This document shows positions 51,975 through 60,498 of a stretch of 64,000 bases of DNA, in pieces. The DNA is from an uncultured SAR116 cluster alpha proteobacterium (GTDB lineage Bacteria; Pseudomonadota; Alphaproteobacteria; Puniceispirillales; Marisalimonadaceae). Location: the NCBI GenBank assembly GCA_902625215.1, contig CACOAO010000004.1:1-64000 (forward strand). The letters run 5' to 3'. The position numbers and the translations under genes are program-made. The stretch's first letter is position 1. Each line of letters opens with the position of its first letter. Under the pieces are notes generated by a model that worked only from the letters and a program-made list of their open reading frames with translations, made no database searches and was not told where the DNA came from.

Positions 51975-53330
51975 TTATACCTCTAAAATTTTAATTTGAA
52001 ATGCATCCATTGGGTCATCCAATTCTAAAATATGGTTCAATGTAAACTCATAAACACACCCCCTATCTGAATGAACTGGAGAAAATGGAAATGCAAAGGT
52101 TGGGAGTTCTTCATTAGTAGAAAGTGGAAAATGTAATAAAAATGGATTTATTAATTTTGCTATTTCTGTTGATATTTTATTTTTTGATGTGATTAAACAC
52201 AATACACCTACTTCAACGGGACTTTCTTGGTTTTTTTCTAGCTCTCCCAAGATTGAGTTAAAACCAATATGTCTGAATTCAAGTGAATACTCAGAAGTAT
52301 TTATATTCATTCTTTCATCAATTTCTTTTTTTAAGAAAGTTGATAACTTATCTGTCCATTTTTTTATATTTTTCACATAATTAGCGTCTCTTAATAATAC
52401 TAATAAAGAAGTTTGATATCCTGTAATCTTAGCTCCTTCTAATTTAACTCTGTAATTTTTTGATGAATTCCAGGCTGCACCCTCAACTCGGACCTTTTTT
52501 TTATCAATATTATAATAATTTGAGTTAGTTACATCCATAAATCCTCCTGGTTCATGTAAAATATAAGGATCGGCATTTTCATAAAGCATATGGGCAGCAA
52601 CTGTTTCAGAAGTGCAGTATGCATTTTTAGACATTGGCTCAACTGTAAATCCAGCTTTGTCAAATTCTACCATCACAACTCCAGATGTAGGGTTTGTTGA
52701 ACATAACGCACCACACTCTGCAACTTTGGCTCCGTGCCAAGAAGAACCAGGATCAGCACCTTTCATTAATGGCAATGCAGAAATAATTGCAGTATCAGTT
52801 GTTCTGCCAGCAAGAATAATATCAGCACCTGTATTGATACACTCTTGTATTTGTTCTGCACCAGCAAGTGCAACTATATTTGTCATTTCATCAATTAATT
52901 TATTATTTAGCTTTAGGGCAGGATTTAAAGGAAGAATTTTTTTTAATTTATAACTTTTTTTAATATAGTTTTTTCCTTGATCACAATATAATTTTGCTAT
53001 TTTTAAATGTTGCTTTAACTCTTCAGCTAATTCAATTGTAATATTTTCCATCCAATCAACCATCCCGTTAGTTCCACAGGTACCACAGGAACCAATTACC
53101 AGTGGCACATTAGCTTTTTCTCTTGCTATCATAAGAGTTTTCCATTCTGCTTTTATAGCAGCACGTGAATACTTTGATGTCCCTGAACCTAAAGAATATG
53201 GACCACTATCTGTAGAGCCTCCATCAATGCTAATTATATCGGGATTATTTTTAATGCCATGACTTAGAGCTTGAATATCAAAACCTAAACCCAGAACTCC
53301 TGAAGGAACTAATACTTTAATAGGTATCAT
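51975..53330 (-). CDS. AtuA-like (DUF1446) acyclic terpene/organic acid utilisation protein
   Basis: The 451-residue protein begins IPIKVLVPSGVLGLGFDIQALSHGIKNNPDIISIDGGSTDSG, typical of AtuA/DUF1446, with VIGSCGTCGTNGMVDWM and ILAGRTTDTAIISALPLMKGADPGSSWHGAKVAECGALC. AtuA is needed for citronellol-type terpene use in Pseudomonas, and related genes also sit in hydroxy-acid dehydratase loci. No other terpene gene is close, so the substrate here may be different. Confidence 0.88.
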   Translation of the reverse strand: MIPIKVLVPSGVLGLGFDIQALSHGIKNNPDIISIDGGSTDSGPYSLGSGTSKYSRAAIKAEWKTLMIAREKANVPLVIGSCGTCGTNGMVDWMENITIELAEELKQHLKIAKLYCDQGKNYIKKSYKLKKILPLNPALKLNNKLIDEMTNIVALAGAEQIQECINTGADIILAGRTTDTAIISALPLMKGADPGSSWHGAKVAECGALCSTNPTSGVVMVEFDKAGFTVEPMSKNAYCTSETVAAHMLYENADPYILHEPGGFMDVTNSNYYNIDKKKVRVEGAAWNSSKNYRVKLEGAKITGYQTSLLVLLRDANYVKNIKKWTDKLSTFLKKEIDERMNINTSEYSLEFRHIGFNSILGELEKNQESPVEVGVLCLITSKNKISTEIAKLINPFLLHFPLSTNEELPTFAFPFSPVHSDRGCVYEFTLNHILELDDPMDAFQIKILEV

Positions 53331-53397
53331 TGCATTACTATAATTATATTTAATTTATCTTTATAACTTACATTTATATATGATTTATAAAACTACC

Positions 53398-54333
53398 TTA
53401 ATTAATACAATACATCCAATTTTTTTCTTTAATAACTTCACCAATAAATAAAAATGGTTCATTTCCAGTTTTTTCAGCATAATCTATTAAATCAGCGCTT
53501 TTATTTGATTTAATGGTTAATCTATTATTTTTAGACAATCCTTTTGATCCTGCCAGCACCACAAATTCAGATGACAAGTCTACCAGACCACTTCTCGGTT
53601 GTTTTGGAACCATTATCTTTTCGTATTTATATCCCCATGAATTCAAGCAATTAACAGAAATATCAATATATTTGGCTTTAATTTTCATTAAGCATTGTTG
53701 AAAAATATTTTTATTTATATTTTTTAAATCACCTATGGGGTAATCAAAATTAATATCTTCTATAGACGAAAGATTTTTCCATTTGTTAATCTGATTATCT
53801 GTTGGGAAAATAATAATCGTATTAAAATGTAATTTTGATTTGACTAGAATACTTAGCTTTATTTCTGAATTAAATTTTGGATAACCTAAAACTGTAGTCT
53901 CAGTATTTTTAAGATTGAGCTTTTGTTTATGTAGTTTTATAATTTTATTTATATCATTTCTTTGAGATAAGGGAGTTACAATTTTGTTTTTAAAAAGTTT
54001 AATAAATTTTTTAGCACCATTTTCTTTTCCATAATATTTATGATATTGATTATCTAAAATACTTAATTGATATAATGAGTCAAAAGATGGGGGGGCTAAT
54101 TCTCTTATTGCCATTATATTATTATTAGAACCAATTGAATGCCATTTTGAAAGAGTACCTCTTGACATGCCAAGTTTTTGTGCTAGCTCAACTTGCCTAT
54201 TTTCTAACTGATTTAAGGCGTTCGTTATTGCTTCCGCCATCTCAAAAATACTATTTTTGACTTTATTTTTGGCAAGATTAATTTTTATTACATGATCATC
54301 AAGTGACATTATGTTTGGAAGTTGTGTGTTCAT
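53398..54333 (-). CDS. Helix-turn-helix DNA-binding protein of unknown type
   Basis: The 311-residue protein has an HTH at about residues 46-66 (RQVELAQKLGMSRGTLSKWHSIG), which resembles XRE/KorB-type domains, within a helical N-terminal third. The remaining 200 residues show no motif I recognise. The C-terminal part is rich in short beta strands and Lys/Asn (VDLSSEFVVLAGSKGLSKNNRLTI). It may be a regulator or partition-like protein. It lies 31 bases after MazG and is on the same strand. Confidence 0.75.
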   Translation of the reverse strand: MNTQLPNIMSLDDHVIKINLAKNKVKNSIFEMAEAITNALNQLENRQVELAQKLGMSRGTLSKWHSIGSNNNIMAIRELAPPSFDSLYQLSILDNQYHKYYGKENGAKKFIKLFKNKIVTPLSQRNDINKIIKLHKQKLNLKNTETTVLGYPKFNSEIKLSILVKSKLHFNTIIIFPTDNQINKWKNLSSIEDINFDYPIGDLKNINKNIFQQCLMKIKAKYIDISVNCLNSWGYKYEKIMVPKQPRSGLVDLSSEFVVLAGSKGLSKNNRLTIKSNKSADLIDYAEKTGNEPFLFIGEVIKEKNWMYCIN

Positions 54334-54372
54334 TTTTGATTTTATATATGTTTTAAGTTAGATAAATATTTA

Positions 54373-54741
54373 CTAAAATTTCTTACCACCTTTTTGAAGA
54401 CGATTTGCAAGTTTATGATCCGCGCGAGATTTATTGTACTCTAATTTTTCGTAAATTGTTTCACCTAAATTAAAACTTTTCGATTCAGCTAAATCAAATA
54501 TTCTAATAACAGCATCAGCCAGTTCAACTTCCATCATAGATTTGTGTTTTAAATGATTATCCATTAATCCTTTTCTTGCACCTTCCATAGCTTCACTAAT
54601 TTCTGAATGAATTAAGCATAATAATTCTCCAATATTTCTATCTTTTTTTTTGCCTTCAGCATCATGCCACCAACCACTCTTAACTGCAGCTTCATGGCAA
54701 TCTTTTGCACAACCATTTACGCCCAAGATTTTTTTATTCAT
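54373..54741 (-). CDS. MazG-like nucleotide pyrophosphohydrolase
   Basis: The 122-residue all-helical protein contains the MazG motif ExxE...ExxD: Glu47 and Glu50 (SEISEAME), then Glu73 and Asp76 (EVELADAVIR). Such proteins hydrolyse non-standard or damaged NTPs. AAGGA precedes the ATG. It lies between AzlD and the HTH gene. Confidence 0.88.
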   Translation of the reverse strand: MNKKILGVNGCAKDCHEAAVKSGWWHDAEGKKKDRNIGELLCLIHSEISEAMEGARKGLMDNHLKHKSMMEVELADAVIRIFDLAESKSFNLGETIYEKLEYNKSRADHKLANRLQKGGKKF

Positions 54742-54766
54742 TAATTAATCCTTCAAATAATTAGGT

Positions 54767-55075
54767 TTAAAAATTAGACATTATCAAAAAACTTGCCATA
54801 CCTATGGATATTGTAGCAAGAACATTATTCCAAATTAGTGCAGCTAATGTTGCTATTAGAGCCGCATATAATTTGAAATTGTCAATTATAAAAAAATTCT
54901 TATTTTCCATAATTGATAAGTCACTAACAATAATGGGAGTTAGAACCGCTAAAGGAATATATTTGAATGACTGTTTTACGGATAATGGTAAATCACTTGA
55001 AATTATACCTGAAAGAGGAACAAATCTTATCAAAAAAGTAATTACACCACATAAAATAATTAACGACCAAATCAT
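54767..55075 (-). CDS. azlD: AzlD-family branched-chain amino acid exporter, small subunit (second pair)
   Basis: The 102-residue protein has three to four hydrophobic helices with ITFLIRFVPLSGIISSDLPLSVKQSFKYIPLAVLTPIIV, matching the AzlD consensus of a first TFxxR motif and PLAVL segment. With the overlapping azlC it should form an exporter of branched-chain amino acids. The ATG overlaps the azlC stop. Compared with the first pair at 9 kb this one is closer to the family norm. Confidence 0.88.
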   Translation of the reverse strand: MIWSLIILCGVITFLIRFVPLSGIISSDLPLSVKQSFKYIPLAVLTPIIVSDLSIMENKNFFIIDNFKLYAALIATLAALIWNNVLATISIGMASFLIMSNF

Positions 55076-55761
55076 TATTTTTTGTCCAATCTAATTGTAA
55101 ACATACCTGCTAAAACACCAAAAAGCCCCGACAAAATTATCCAGAAATTTATATCTAAATTTTTGAAGATTAACGCTGAAATTCCTGCTGTAATTACTGT
55201 AAGAAGGGTTGATTTGGATTTAATCATTGGAACAATTATAGCAATAAAAGTCAGTGGAATGATAAATTGTAAATCCAAAAATTCTGGTAAATCATTACCT
55301 ATTAAGACCCCAAATAATGTGGAAATTTGCCAAGATACAAATAATGTAAGACCAGAACCTAAAAGATGATAATGAAGTATAGAATTATCTGAATTATTTA
55401 TAAATTTTCTGATTGATACAGCATAAGCTTCATCAGTAAGTAAATAAGCAAGCATCACTCGCCAACTTAAGGATAATTTATTTAAATATTCTACCATTGA
55501 AATACCATATAATAGATGTCTTGAATTTATTGCTCCTACAGTTGTGACTATCACTCCAAATGGAGAAGAATTTGATAGAAGTTGAACAAATGCTATCTGA
55601 CTAGCTCCGCCAAAAATAATCGAAGACATAAGTAAAGCTTGCAAGAAAGTTAAACCACTTTCAATAGCCATAACTCCATAAATGACGCCAAAAGGGAAAA
55701 CACCTAATTGTAGTGGTAACTCCTCAAGAACACCTTGTTTAAATATTTTCCACTTTTTCAT
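55075..55761 (-). CDS. azlC: AzlC-family branched-chain amino acid exporter, large subunit (second pair)
   Basis: The protein of about 228 residues has LGVFPFGVIYGVMAIESGLTFLQALLMSSIIFGGASQIAFVQLL and a NSRHLLYGISM motif that is diagnostic of AzlC. Seven or so membrane segments follow. I start at the ATG beginning MKKWKIF (55761), because the ten residues upstream look non-native, though an ATG at 55791 is also in frame. The gene lies divergent from nth. Confidence 0.9.
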   Translation of the reverse strand: MKKWKIFKQGVLEELPLQLGVFPFGVIYGVMAIESGLTFLQALLMSSIIFGGASQIAFVQLLSNSSPFGVIVTTVGAINSRHLLYGISMVEYLNKLSLSWRVMLAYLLTDEAYAVSIRKFINNSDNSILHYHLLGSGLTLFVSWQISTLFGVLIGNDLPEFLDLQFIIPLTFIAIIVPMIKSKSTLLTVITAGISALIFKNLDINFWIILSGLFGVLAGMFTIRLDKK

Positions 55762-55849
55762 AACATTTATTATAATTTTTATGATTAACAAAACTGATAT
55801 ATAATTATAATTTTAAAAATTATAAACCCAAAATTTTGAGAATTAAAAT

Positions 55850-56503
55850 TTGTTAAAATCTGAACGAGCAAAATTTATAGTAAAGTTTTTGGAACAAACA
55901 TACCCAAGGACCCCAGTTCCACTCAACAATAAAAGTGTGTTTGAGTTATTAATAGCTGTATTGCTTAGTGCACAATGTACAGATGAGCGTGTAAATAAAG
56001 TAACTCCCTCATTATTCAAAATTGCCAATAATCCTTTTGACATGGAAAAAATACCTGTTGAAAAAATTTATAAAATTATAAGACCTTGCGGACTTGCTCC
56101 TAAAAAATCCAAGGCAATTTCAAATCTTTCTAAAATTCTTGTTAACAAATTTGATGGCATCGTTCCAAGTGATTTGAATGAATTGGAGAAATTACCAGGC
56201 GTTGGGCACAAAACAGCAAGTGTTGTAGTTTCTCAGGGATTTGGTATCCCTGCATTCCCTGTAGATACACACATTCACAGACTTGCTCAAAGATGGGGTT
56301 TAACTGATGGTAAAAACGTAAAAACAACTGAGAGTGATCTGAAACGACTTTTTCCAAAAGAAAAATGGAATAAACTCCATCTACAAATTATATTTTATGG
56401 GCGAGAATTTTGTTCAGCTTGGGGTTGTGATGGTACAGTGTGCGAAATATGCACTACCTGCTATCCTAAAAGAAGAAAGCCAGTGAAAACCAACAAGAGT
56501 TAA
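55850..56503 (+). CDS. nth: Endonuclease III (DNA glycosylase/AP lyase)
   Basis: The 217-residue protein has the helix-hairpin-helix LPGVGHKTASV with Lys121 and Asp139 (PVDTH), the Nth catalytic pair at nearly the E. coli positions. It removes oxidised pyrimidines and cuts the abasic site. The C-terminal iron-sulfur region has Cys at 188, 193, 198, 201 and 204, a spacing different from the canonical C-x6-C-x2-C-x5-C. The start is TTG. Confidence 0.93.
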   Translation: MLKSERAKFIVKFLEQTYPRTPVPLNNKSVFELLIAVLLSAQCTDERVNKVTPSLFKIANNPFDMEKIPVEKIYKIIRPCGLAPKKSKAISNLSKILVNKFDGIVPSDLNELEKLPGVGHKTASVVVSQGFGIPAFPVDTHIHRLAQRWGLTDGKNVKTTESDLKRLFPKEKWNKLHLQIIFYGREFCSAWGCDGTVCEICTTCYPKRRKPVKTNKS

Positions 56504-56506
56504 AAA

Positions 56507-58030
56507 CTATATAAGTTGAAGTTGACTACTTTTTGTTTTTGTAGATTTTGTTTTTGTCCTACTCCCTAATTTTTTGAATACCATGGTGGATTTATTTCTG
56601 TAACCATTTTTTTTAAAGATAGATGATATCTTTGTTTTAGCATTTTTAATTGCTATAGTATGGTTTACAATTGGTTCAGGATAGTCTGTTCCAATAAAAC
56701 AATTAATATTTTCTTGTGTCTTAAGATCCATTTTCCAAGGCTCATGTATCCACGCTTCAGGCACTTGTCTAAGTTCTCCAACCCATTTTTTTATAAATTT
56801 ACCATTTTTGTCATGATCCATAGATTGTTTTATTGGGTTATATATTCTTAGGGTGTTTATACCTGTAACTCCAGATTGCATCTGTAATTGGCTGTAGTGT
56901 ATTCCTGGTTCATAATCAGTAAAAGTTTGTGCTAAATGATGTCCAGTTATTCTCCAATCAAGCCAAAGATCATAACTTGCAAAGCTTACTAACATTGCTC
57001 TCATTCTGAAGGTTATCCATCCATTAAAATTTAAGCTTCTCATGCAAGCATCTATAAATGGATAGCCTGTTAAACCTTTTTTCCAAGCCTCATAATATTC
57101 GTGATTAAAATTTTCCTTTCTCAGTTCATCGTAAAAAGGATGCATACAAGAAGTTTCTATTGTTGGTTGAGATTCTAATTTCTGAATGAAATGACATCTC
57201 CAAGATAGTCGAGATTTTATTGCGTTCAGGTTTTTGTTCAAAAGCTTTAGTTTATTTTGCTTTAATTTATCTTTTTCTAAATTTAATAATTTTATAATTT
57301 CTTTTGAAGTAATTGTTCCCCAAGTCAAATGAGGAGAAATACGAGAACATGTTTTTTCAGATATCCCTGGTTTAGAAATATTATATAAATAATTTTTACC
57401 TCTATCATTCAAAAAACTATTTATTATTTTGAGAGCTTCATCTCTCCCACCTTTTTGAACTTTACCTATGAAGTCATTTTTAAAAATGGGATTATTTTTT
57501 TTTGGTATAAGACCATCTCTAATTCCTTCAATAGGAGTTAATGAATGAGGCTTAGGAGTTAAATCCTCCTTCATTCTCAAATTTCTAATTTTTGACCAAT
57601 CATCACGATTTTTTAAACATCTTACAATTCCATTTGTAGGGAACTCTTTAAACGAAATTTGTTTCTGATCACACCAATTTTTGACACATTTATCTCTATT
57701 ATATGTCCACATATTTCCTGTTTCTTCATGAGCATATATCGAAATAATATTAAAATTAACTGCTAACTCACTGAAAATATCTTTTACTGAGCCTTGCCTT
57801 ATTATCAATGATTGTCCCAATTTCTTTAGTTCTTTTCTTAACTCCATTAGGCTGTCATGAATAAAACACCAATGCCTTCTATTAGAAAATGACTGTTGCC
57901 AGTACTCATTTTCTACAACATAAAGTGGTAAAATTGGTATCGAAATTTTTGAAGCTTCAAAGAGCGGTTTATGGTCTGTTATTCTTAAGTCTCTTTTAAA
58001 CCATACAATTTGTATTTTAGATTTTTTCAT
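56507..58030 (-). CDS. Cryptochrome/photolyase-family flavoprotein
   Basis: The 507-residue protein has an N-terminal Rossmann domain (IQIVWFKRDLRITDHKPLFEA) and an FAD domain with TWGTITSKEIIKLL, SRLSWRCHFIQKLE, GYPFIDACMRSLNFNGWITFRMRAMLVSFASYDLWLDWR and NTLRIYNP. It repairs UV lesions with blue light or senses light. The conserved Trp of the electron chain seems retained. It ends the operon DUF2256-TIGR03643-photolyase and overlaps the preceding gene by 14 bases. Confidence 0.93.
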   Translation of the reverse strand: MKKSKIQIVWFKRDLRITDHKPLFEASKISIPILPLYVVENEYWQQSFSNRRHWCFIHDSLMELRKELKKLGQSLIIRQGSVKDIFSELAVNFNIISIYAHEETGNMWTYNRDKCVKNWCDQKQISFKEFPTNGIVRCLKNRDDWSKIRNLRMKEDLTPKPHSLTPIEGIRDGLIPKKNNPIFKNDFIGKVQKGGRDEALKIINSFLNDRGKNYLYNISKPGISEKTCSRISPHLTWGTITSKEIIKLLNLEKDKLKQNKLKLLNKNLNAIKSRLSWRCHFIQKLESQPTIETSCMHPFYDELRKENFNHEYYEAWKKGLTGYPFIDACMRSLNFNGWITFRMRAMLVSFASYDLWLDWRITGHHLAQTFTDYEPGIHYSQLQMQSGVTGINTLRIYNPIKQSMDHDKNGKFIKKWVGELRQVPEAWIHEPWKMDLKTQENINCFIGTDYPEPIVNHTIAIKNAKTKISSIFKKNGYRNKSTMVFKKLGSRTKTKSTKTKSSQLQLI

Positions 58031-58223
58031 GTTTAGCTTTGCGGCCGTAGACCCTTTGTCTCCAAAGTTTAAAACTGGTCTTTTTTAAATTAGATCTCAT
58101 GATTTTAATAACTTCTTTTTCACTCAAATTTGTCTGTAACTTTATGGACTCAAAACTAGTTTTATCACACCATGCCATTTCAATAATGCTATTTATGTCA
58201 TAATTTTTACTATTTACTTCCAT
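58017..58223 (-). CDS. TIGR03643-family small protein
   Basis: The 68-residue protein has DINSIIEMAWCDKTSFESIKLQTNLSEKEVIKIMRSNLKKTSFKLWRQRVYGRKAKH, which is the TIGR03643 pattern with a helix-turn-helix-like middle and a basic WRxRVxGRKxKH tail. The family is found beside cryptochrome/photolyase genes. Its job is unknown, though RNA or DNA binding is likely given the basic end. It overlaps the DUF2256 gene by 10 bases and the photolyase by 14. Confidence 0.88.
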   Translation of the reverse strand: MEVNSKNYDINSIIEMAWCDKTSFESIKLQTNLSEKEVIKIMRSNLKKTSFKLWRQRVYGRKAKHEKI

Positions 58224-58363
58224 TTGGCCTTTTTCCTATTTCTTCTGCATTTTTCACTACAATATTTAACTTCATCCCAAACTTTTTGCCATTTTTTTCT
58301 CCATGAAAAAGGTTTTTCGCACATAATACATATTTTTGAGGGTAAATTTGACTTATTAAGCAT
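58214..58363 (-). CDS. DUF2256-family small zinc-binding protein
   Basis: The 49-residue frame is MLNKSNLPSK..., with Cys pairs in KICIMCEKPF and YCSEKCRRN separated by WRKKWQKVWDEVK, the DUF2256 signature and likely zinc ribbon. It starts 12 bases after the thioesterase stop, and its end overlaps the TIGR03643 gene by 10 bases. The four genes probably form one transcript. A role in supporting the photolyase is suggested only by this linkage. Confidence 0.88.
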   Translation of the reverse strand: MLNKSNLPSKICIMCEKPFSWRKKWQKVWDEVKYCSEKCRRNRKKAKWK

Positions 58364-58375
58364 ATATGATCTCAG

Positions 58376-58804
58376 TTAATTTTTATCAATATCTGTTGTT
58401 TTAACCAATATTGCTGTATGTAAACCAGTGGCAGCTATTTTTCCAGGTGAAGAAAACAATCTACCTTCCACAGAAACTATTTGTTTACCTAATTTAATTA
58501 TTTTTGCGGTTCCAATGATTTTTCCTTCAAACAGCGGTCTATGAAAAGTAATATGAATATCTGTTGAGCTAGGTAGATATTCATCTTTTGTGTATATATT
58601 TACACTTATCGAAGTAATTTCGTCTATTGCGCTTGCAATCATTCCTCCCTGGACGGTTTTGAATGGATTTAGACATTGTTTTGAAAATTCAAGTTCATAT
58701 TTGTAAATATCATTTTCTACATTTAAAAATTTAGTATTTAAAAATTTATGAGTACCACCTAAATTAGCCCTTTGTAATGAATTTTCTAAACTTTTATCTT
58801 CCAC
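58376..58804 (-). CDS. PaaI/YdiI-type hot-dog thioesterase
   Basis: The 142-residue protein has CLNPFKTVQGGMIASAIDEITSISV, the family's helix with catalytic acid, and SSTDIHITFHRPLFEGKIIGTAKIIKLGKQIVSVEGRLFS. Members hydrolyse aromatic or long-chain acyl-CoA. The start is GTG with AAAGGA seven bases upstream. It lies just before DUF2256, so it is probably expressed with the photolyase operon, though a functional link is unclear. Confidence 0.87.
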   Translation of the reverse strand: MEDKSLENSLQRANLGGTHKFLNTKFLNVENDIYKYELEFSKQCLNPFKTVQGGMIASAIDEITSISVNIYTKDEYLPSSTDIHITFHRPLFEGKIIGTAKIIKLGKQIVSVEGRLFSSPGKIAATGLHTAILVKTTDIDKN

Positions 58805-58892
58805 GTTAATATCCTTTATTCTAGAATTAATATAATGTTTAATTATTTTAAAAAAAGTAAATATTGTAATTATAAACTTAGAAGGAGAATTT

Positions 58893-59183
58893 ATGCCTAA
58901 AGGTTATTTTTTAAGCGCCCACCGATCGCCAGCTAACCCTGAAAAAAGACAAGCATATCTTGACCTTGCTGGACCAGCTATTGCGAAATATAATGGTAAA
59001 ATATTAGCTAGCACTAATGACGTAGATGCACATGAAAATGGAGTATCAGAACAGACCGTTCTAGTCGAATTTGAGAGTTTGGTAAAAGCAAAAGAATTTT
59101 ATTATGGTTCTGACTATCAACTAGCATTAAGAGCCCTCGATGGCGGTGCGGATAGAGACATTAGAATTTTTGAAGGCAAATAA
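58893..59183 (+). CDS. DUF1330-family protein
   Basis: The 96-residue protein follows the DUF1330 dimeric alpha/beta-barrel pattern: GYFLSAHRSPANPEKRQAYLDLAGPAIAKYNGKIL, then TVLVEFESLVKAKEFYYGSDYQLALRAL and DRDIRIFEG. Function in the family is not established. AAGGAG is well placed before the ATG. It converges with a dehydrogenase gene 15 bases away. Confidence 0.92.
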   Translation: MPKGYFLSAHRSPANPEKRQAYLDLAGPAIAKYNGKILASTNDVDAHENGVSEQTVLVEFESLVKAKEFYYGSDYQLALRALDGGADRDIRIFEGK

Positions 59184-59198
59184 ATTTTTTTAAAATAA

Positions 59199-60095
59199 TT
59201 ACTTTTGATTTGTCATTCTGTCATAGGTTTTAAATAAAGACTGGTTTCCATTTTTTCCTTCATTGTGAGCCTTCGATTCTAAGTATAGCGTTTGAACAAG
59301 AGACAAACCAGGTAATGGAACACCGCTTTCAAAAGCAGCTTCACTAGCTAACCTCAAATCTTTTAATTGCAAATCTATTCTAAATCCGGCTTGTTCATTT
59401 TTATCAATTACTTGATGGCCTAAATTCTCTAACATCCAGGAATTAGCTGATCCACCAATTAAGGTTTCTCTTAAAAGGTTTAAATTACCTCCTTTTGATT
59501 TACATAAAGCAAAAGCTTCACACATAGCCTGTATATGGGAGCCAACCATAATTTGATTACACATTTTAAAAATTTGACCCATTCCAGATTTTCCAGCATA
59601 TATAATGTTTTTTCCAAAGCAATTAAGTATATTTATTGATTTTTTAAAAATATCTTTTTTCCCACCTACCATTATAGATAAGTTTGCATCTTGAGCTCCT
59701 TTTACACCACCACTTACTGGAGCATCAAGAAAATCTACCTGTATTTTTTGAAGATTTTTGGCAATTTCAGTTGCTGATCTTGACGAAATAGTACTCATAT
59801 CAATAACAATTGTTCCAGGTTTTAGGTAAGAATTAATTCCAGTCCTAGAGTTAAAAACACTTTCGACATCATTTGTATCGGGTAAAATAGAAATTATATA
59901 CTGATTATTTGCTATTGCTCTAAGATTATTTACAGACTTTATTCTTTCTTTTTCTAATTTTTTTGTAATCTTTGGATTTACATCATATACTTTTACTTCG
60001 TAACCTTGCCTAATTAAATTTTTCAACATTGGCAATCCCATGTTACCCGCTCCAATAAAGCCAATAGAATATGATTTTTTATTATTAATTTTCAT
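59199..60095 (-). CDS. 3-hydroxyisobutyrate dehydrogenase-family oxidoreductase
   Basis: The 298-residue protein has the cofactor motif GAGNMG at residues 15-20, DAPVSGG at 125-130 (substrate loop) and catalytic Lys177 (FKMCNQ). These are the hallmarks of beta-hydroxyacid dehydrogenases such as 3-hydroxyisobutyrate dehydrogenase and tartronate-semialdehyde reductase. Asp38 in YDVNP favours NAD(H). The C-terminal SLFKTYDRMTNQ is shorter than in GarR. The substrate is not determined. Confidence 0.93.
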   Translation of the reverse strand: MKINNKKSYSIGFIGAGNMGLPMLKNLIRQGYEVKVYDVNPKITKKLEKERIKSVNNLRAIANNQYIISILPDTNDVESVFNSRTGINSYLKPGTIVIDMSTISSRSATEIAKNLQKIQVDFLDAPVSGGVKGAQDANLSIMVGGKKDIFKKSINILNCFGKNIIYAGKSGMGQIFKMCNQIMVGSHIQAMCEAFALCKSKGGNLNLLRETLIGGSANSWMLENLGHQVIDKNEQAGFRIDLQLKDLRLASEAAFESGVPLPGLSLVQTLYLESKAHNEGKNGNQSLFKTYDRMTNQK

Positions 60096-60498
60096 TTTTT
60101 TAGACCAGGAATTTTAGTTGAAAGTATATACTATAATAAAATTACTTTTATCCAACTCAATTCTGTTATTTTGATTAAATTTATATAAGGTAATGTAAAT
60201 TTAACATTTTTTTATTAATAATTCTTAATTTTTTTTTGGCAAAGCACCTAGATCTATGTAAAAATTTATTGAATATAAACTTTTTTAATTTTATTAAATT
60301 TTGTATTTAAAAAATGTTGCAAAAATATCACATCAATTGATAAAAATATCAAATTAACATTAATAAGCTTTCTATTTTATGCTTGTTATAGTATCAGAAA
60401 TTAGTTGGTTAATTAGTAATATACTATTTAGTCGCTAAATCTTAATAATCTTTAGGATTTAAAATAATAAACGTAAAATATCTTATAAGGAGAATATT
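60096..60498. other. 403-base intergenic region upstream of the porin
   Basis: This is the longest gene-free stretch in the window and is very AT-rich. It contains a 16-base inverted repeat, TTGATAAAAATATCAA, at 60337-60352, and AAAAATATCA occurs at 60321 and 60342, 21 bases apart. TATACT at 60420 could be a -10 box, but no clear -35 goes with it. No small coding frame or RNA gene is evident. It is likely the promoter and control region of the porin. Confidence 0.5.
60321..60352. promoter_or_regulatory. Spaced direct repeats and palindrome upstream of porin
   Basis: AAAAATATCA is repeated with start-to-start spacing of 21 bases, equal to two helical turns, and the second copy is part of a palindrome with arms TTGATA/TATCAA and a four-base centre. 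Such spacing suits a dimeric response regulator binding to one DNA face, as for OmpR-type control of porins. AT-richness makes chance repeats possible. Confidence 0.35.
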
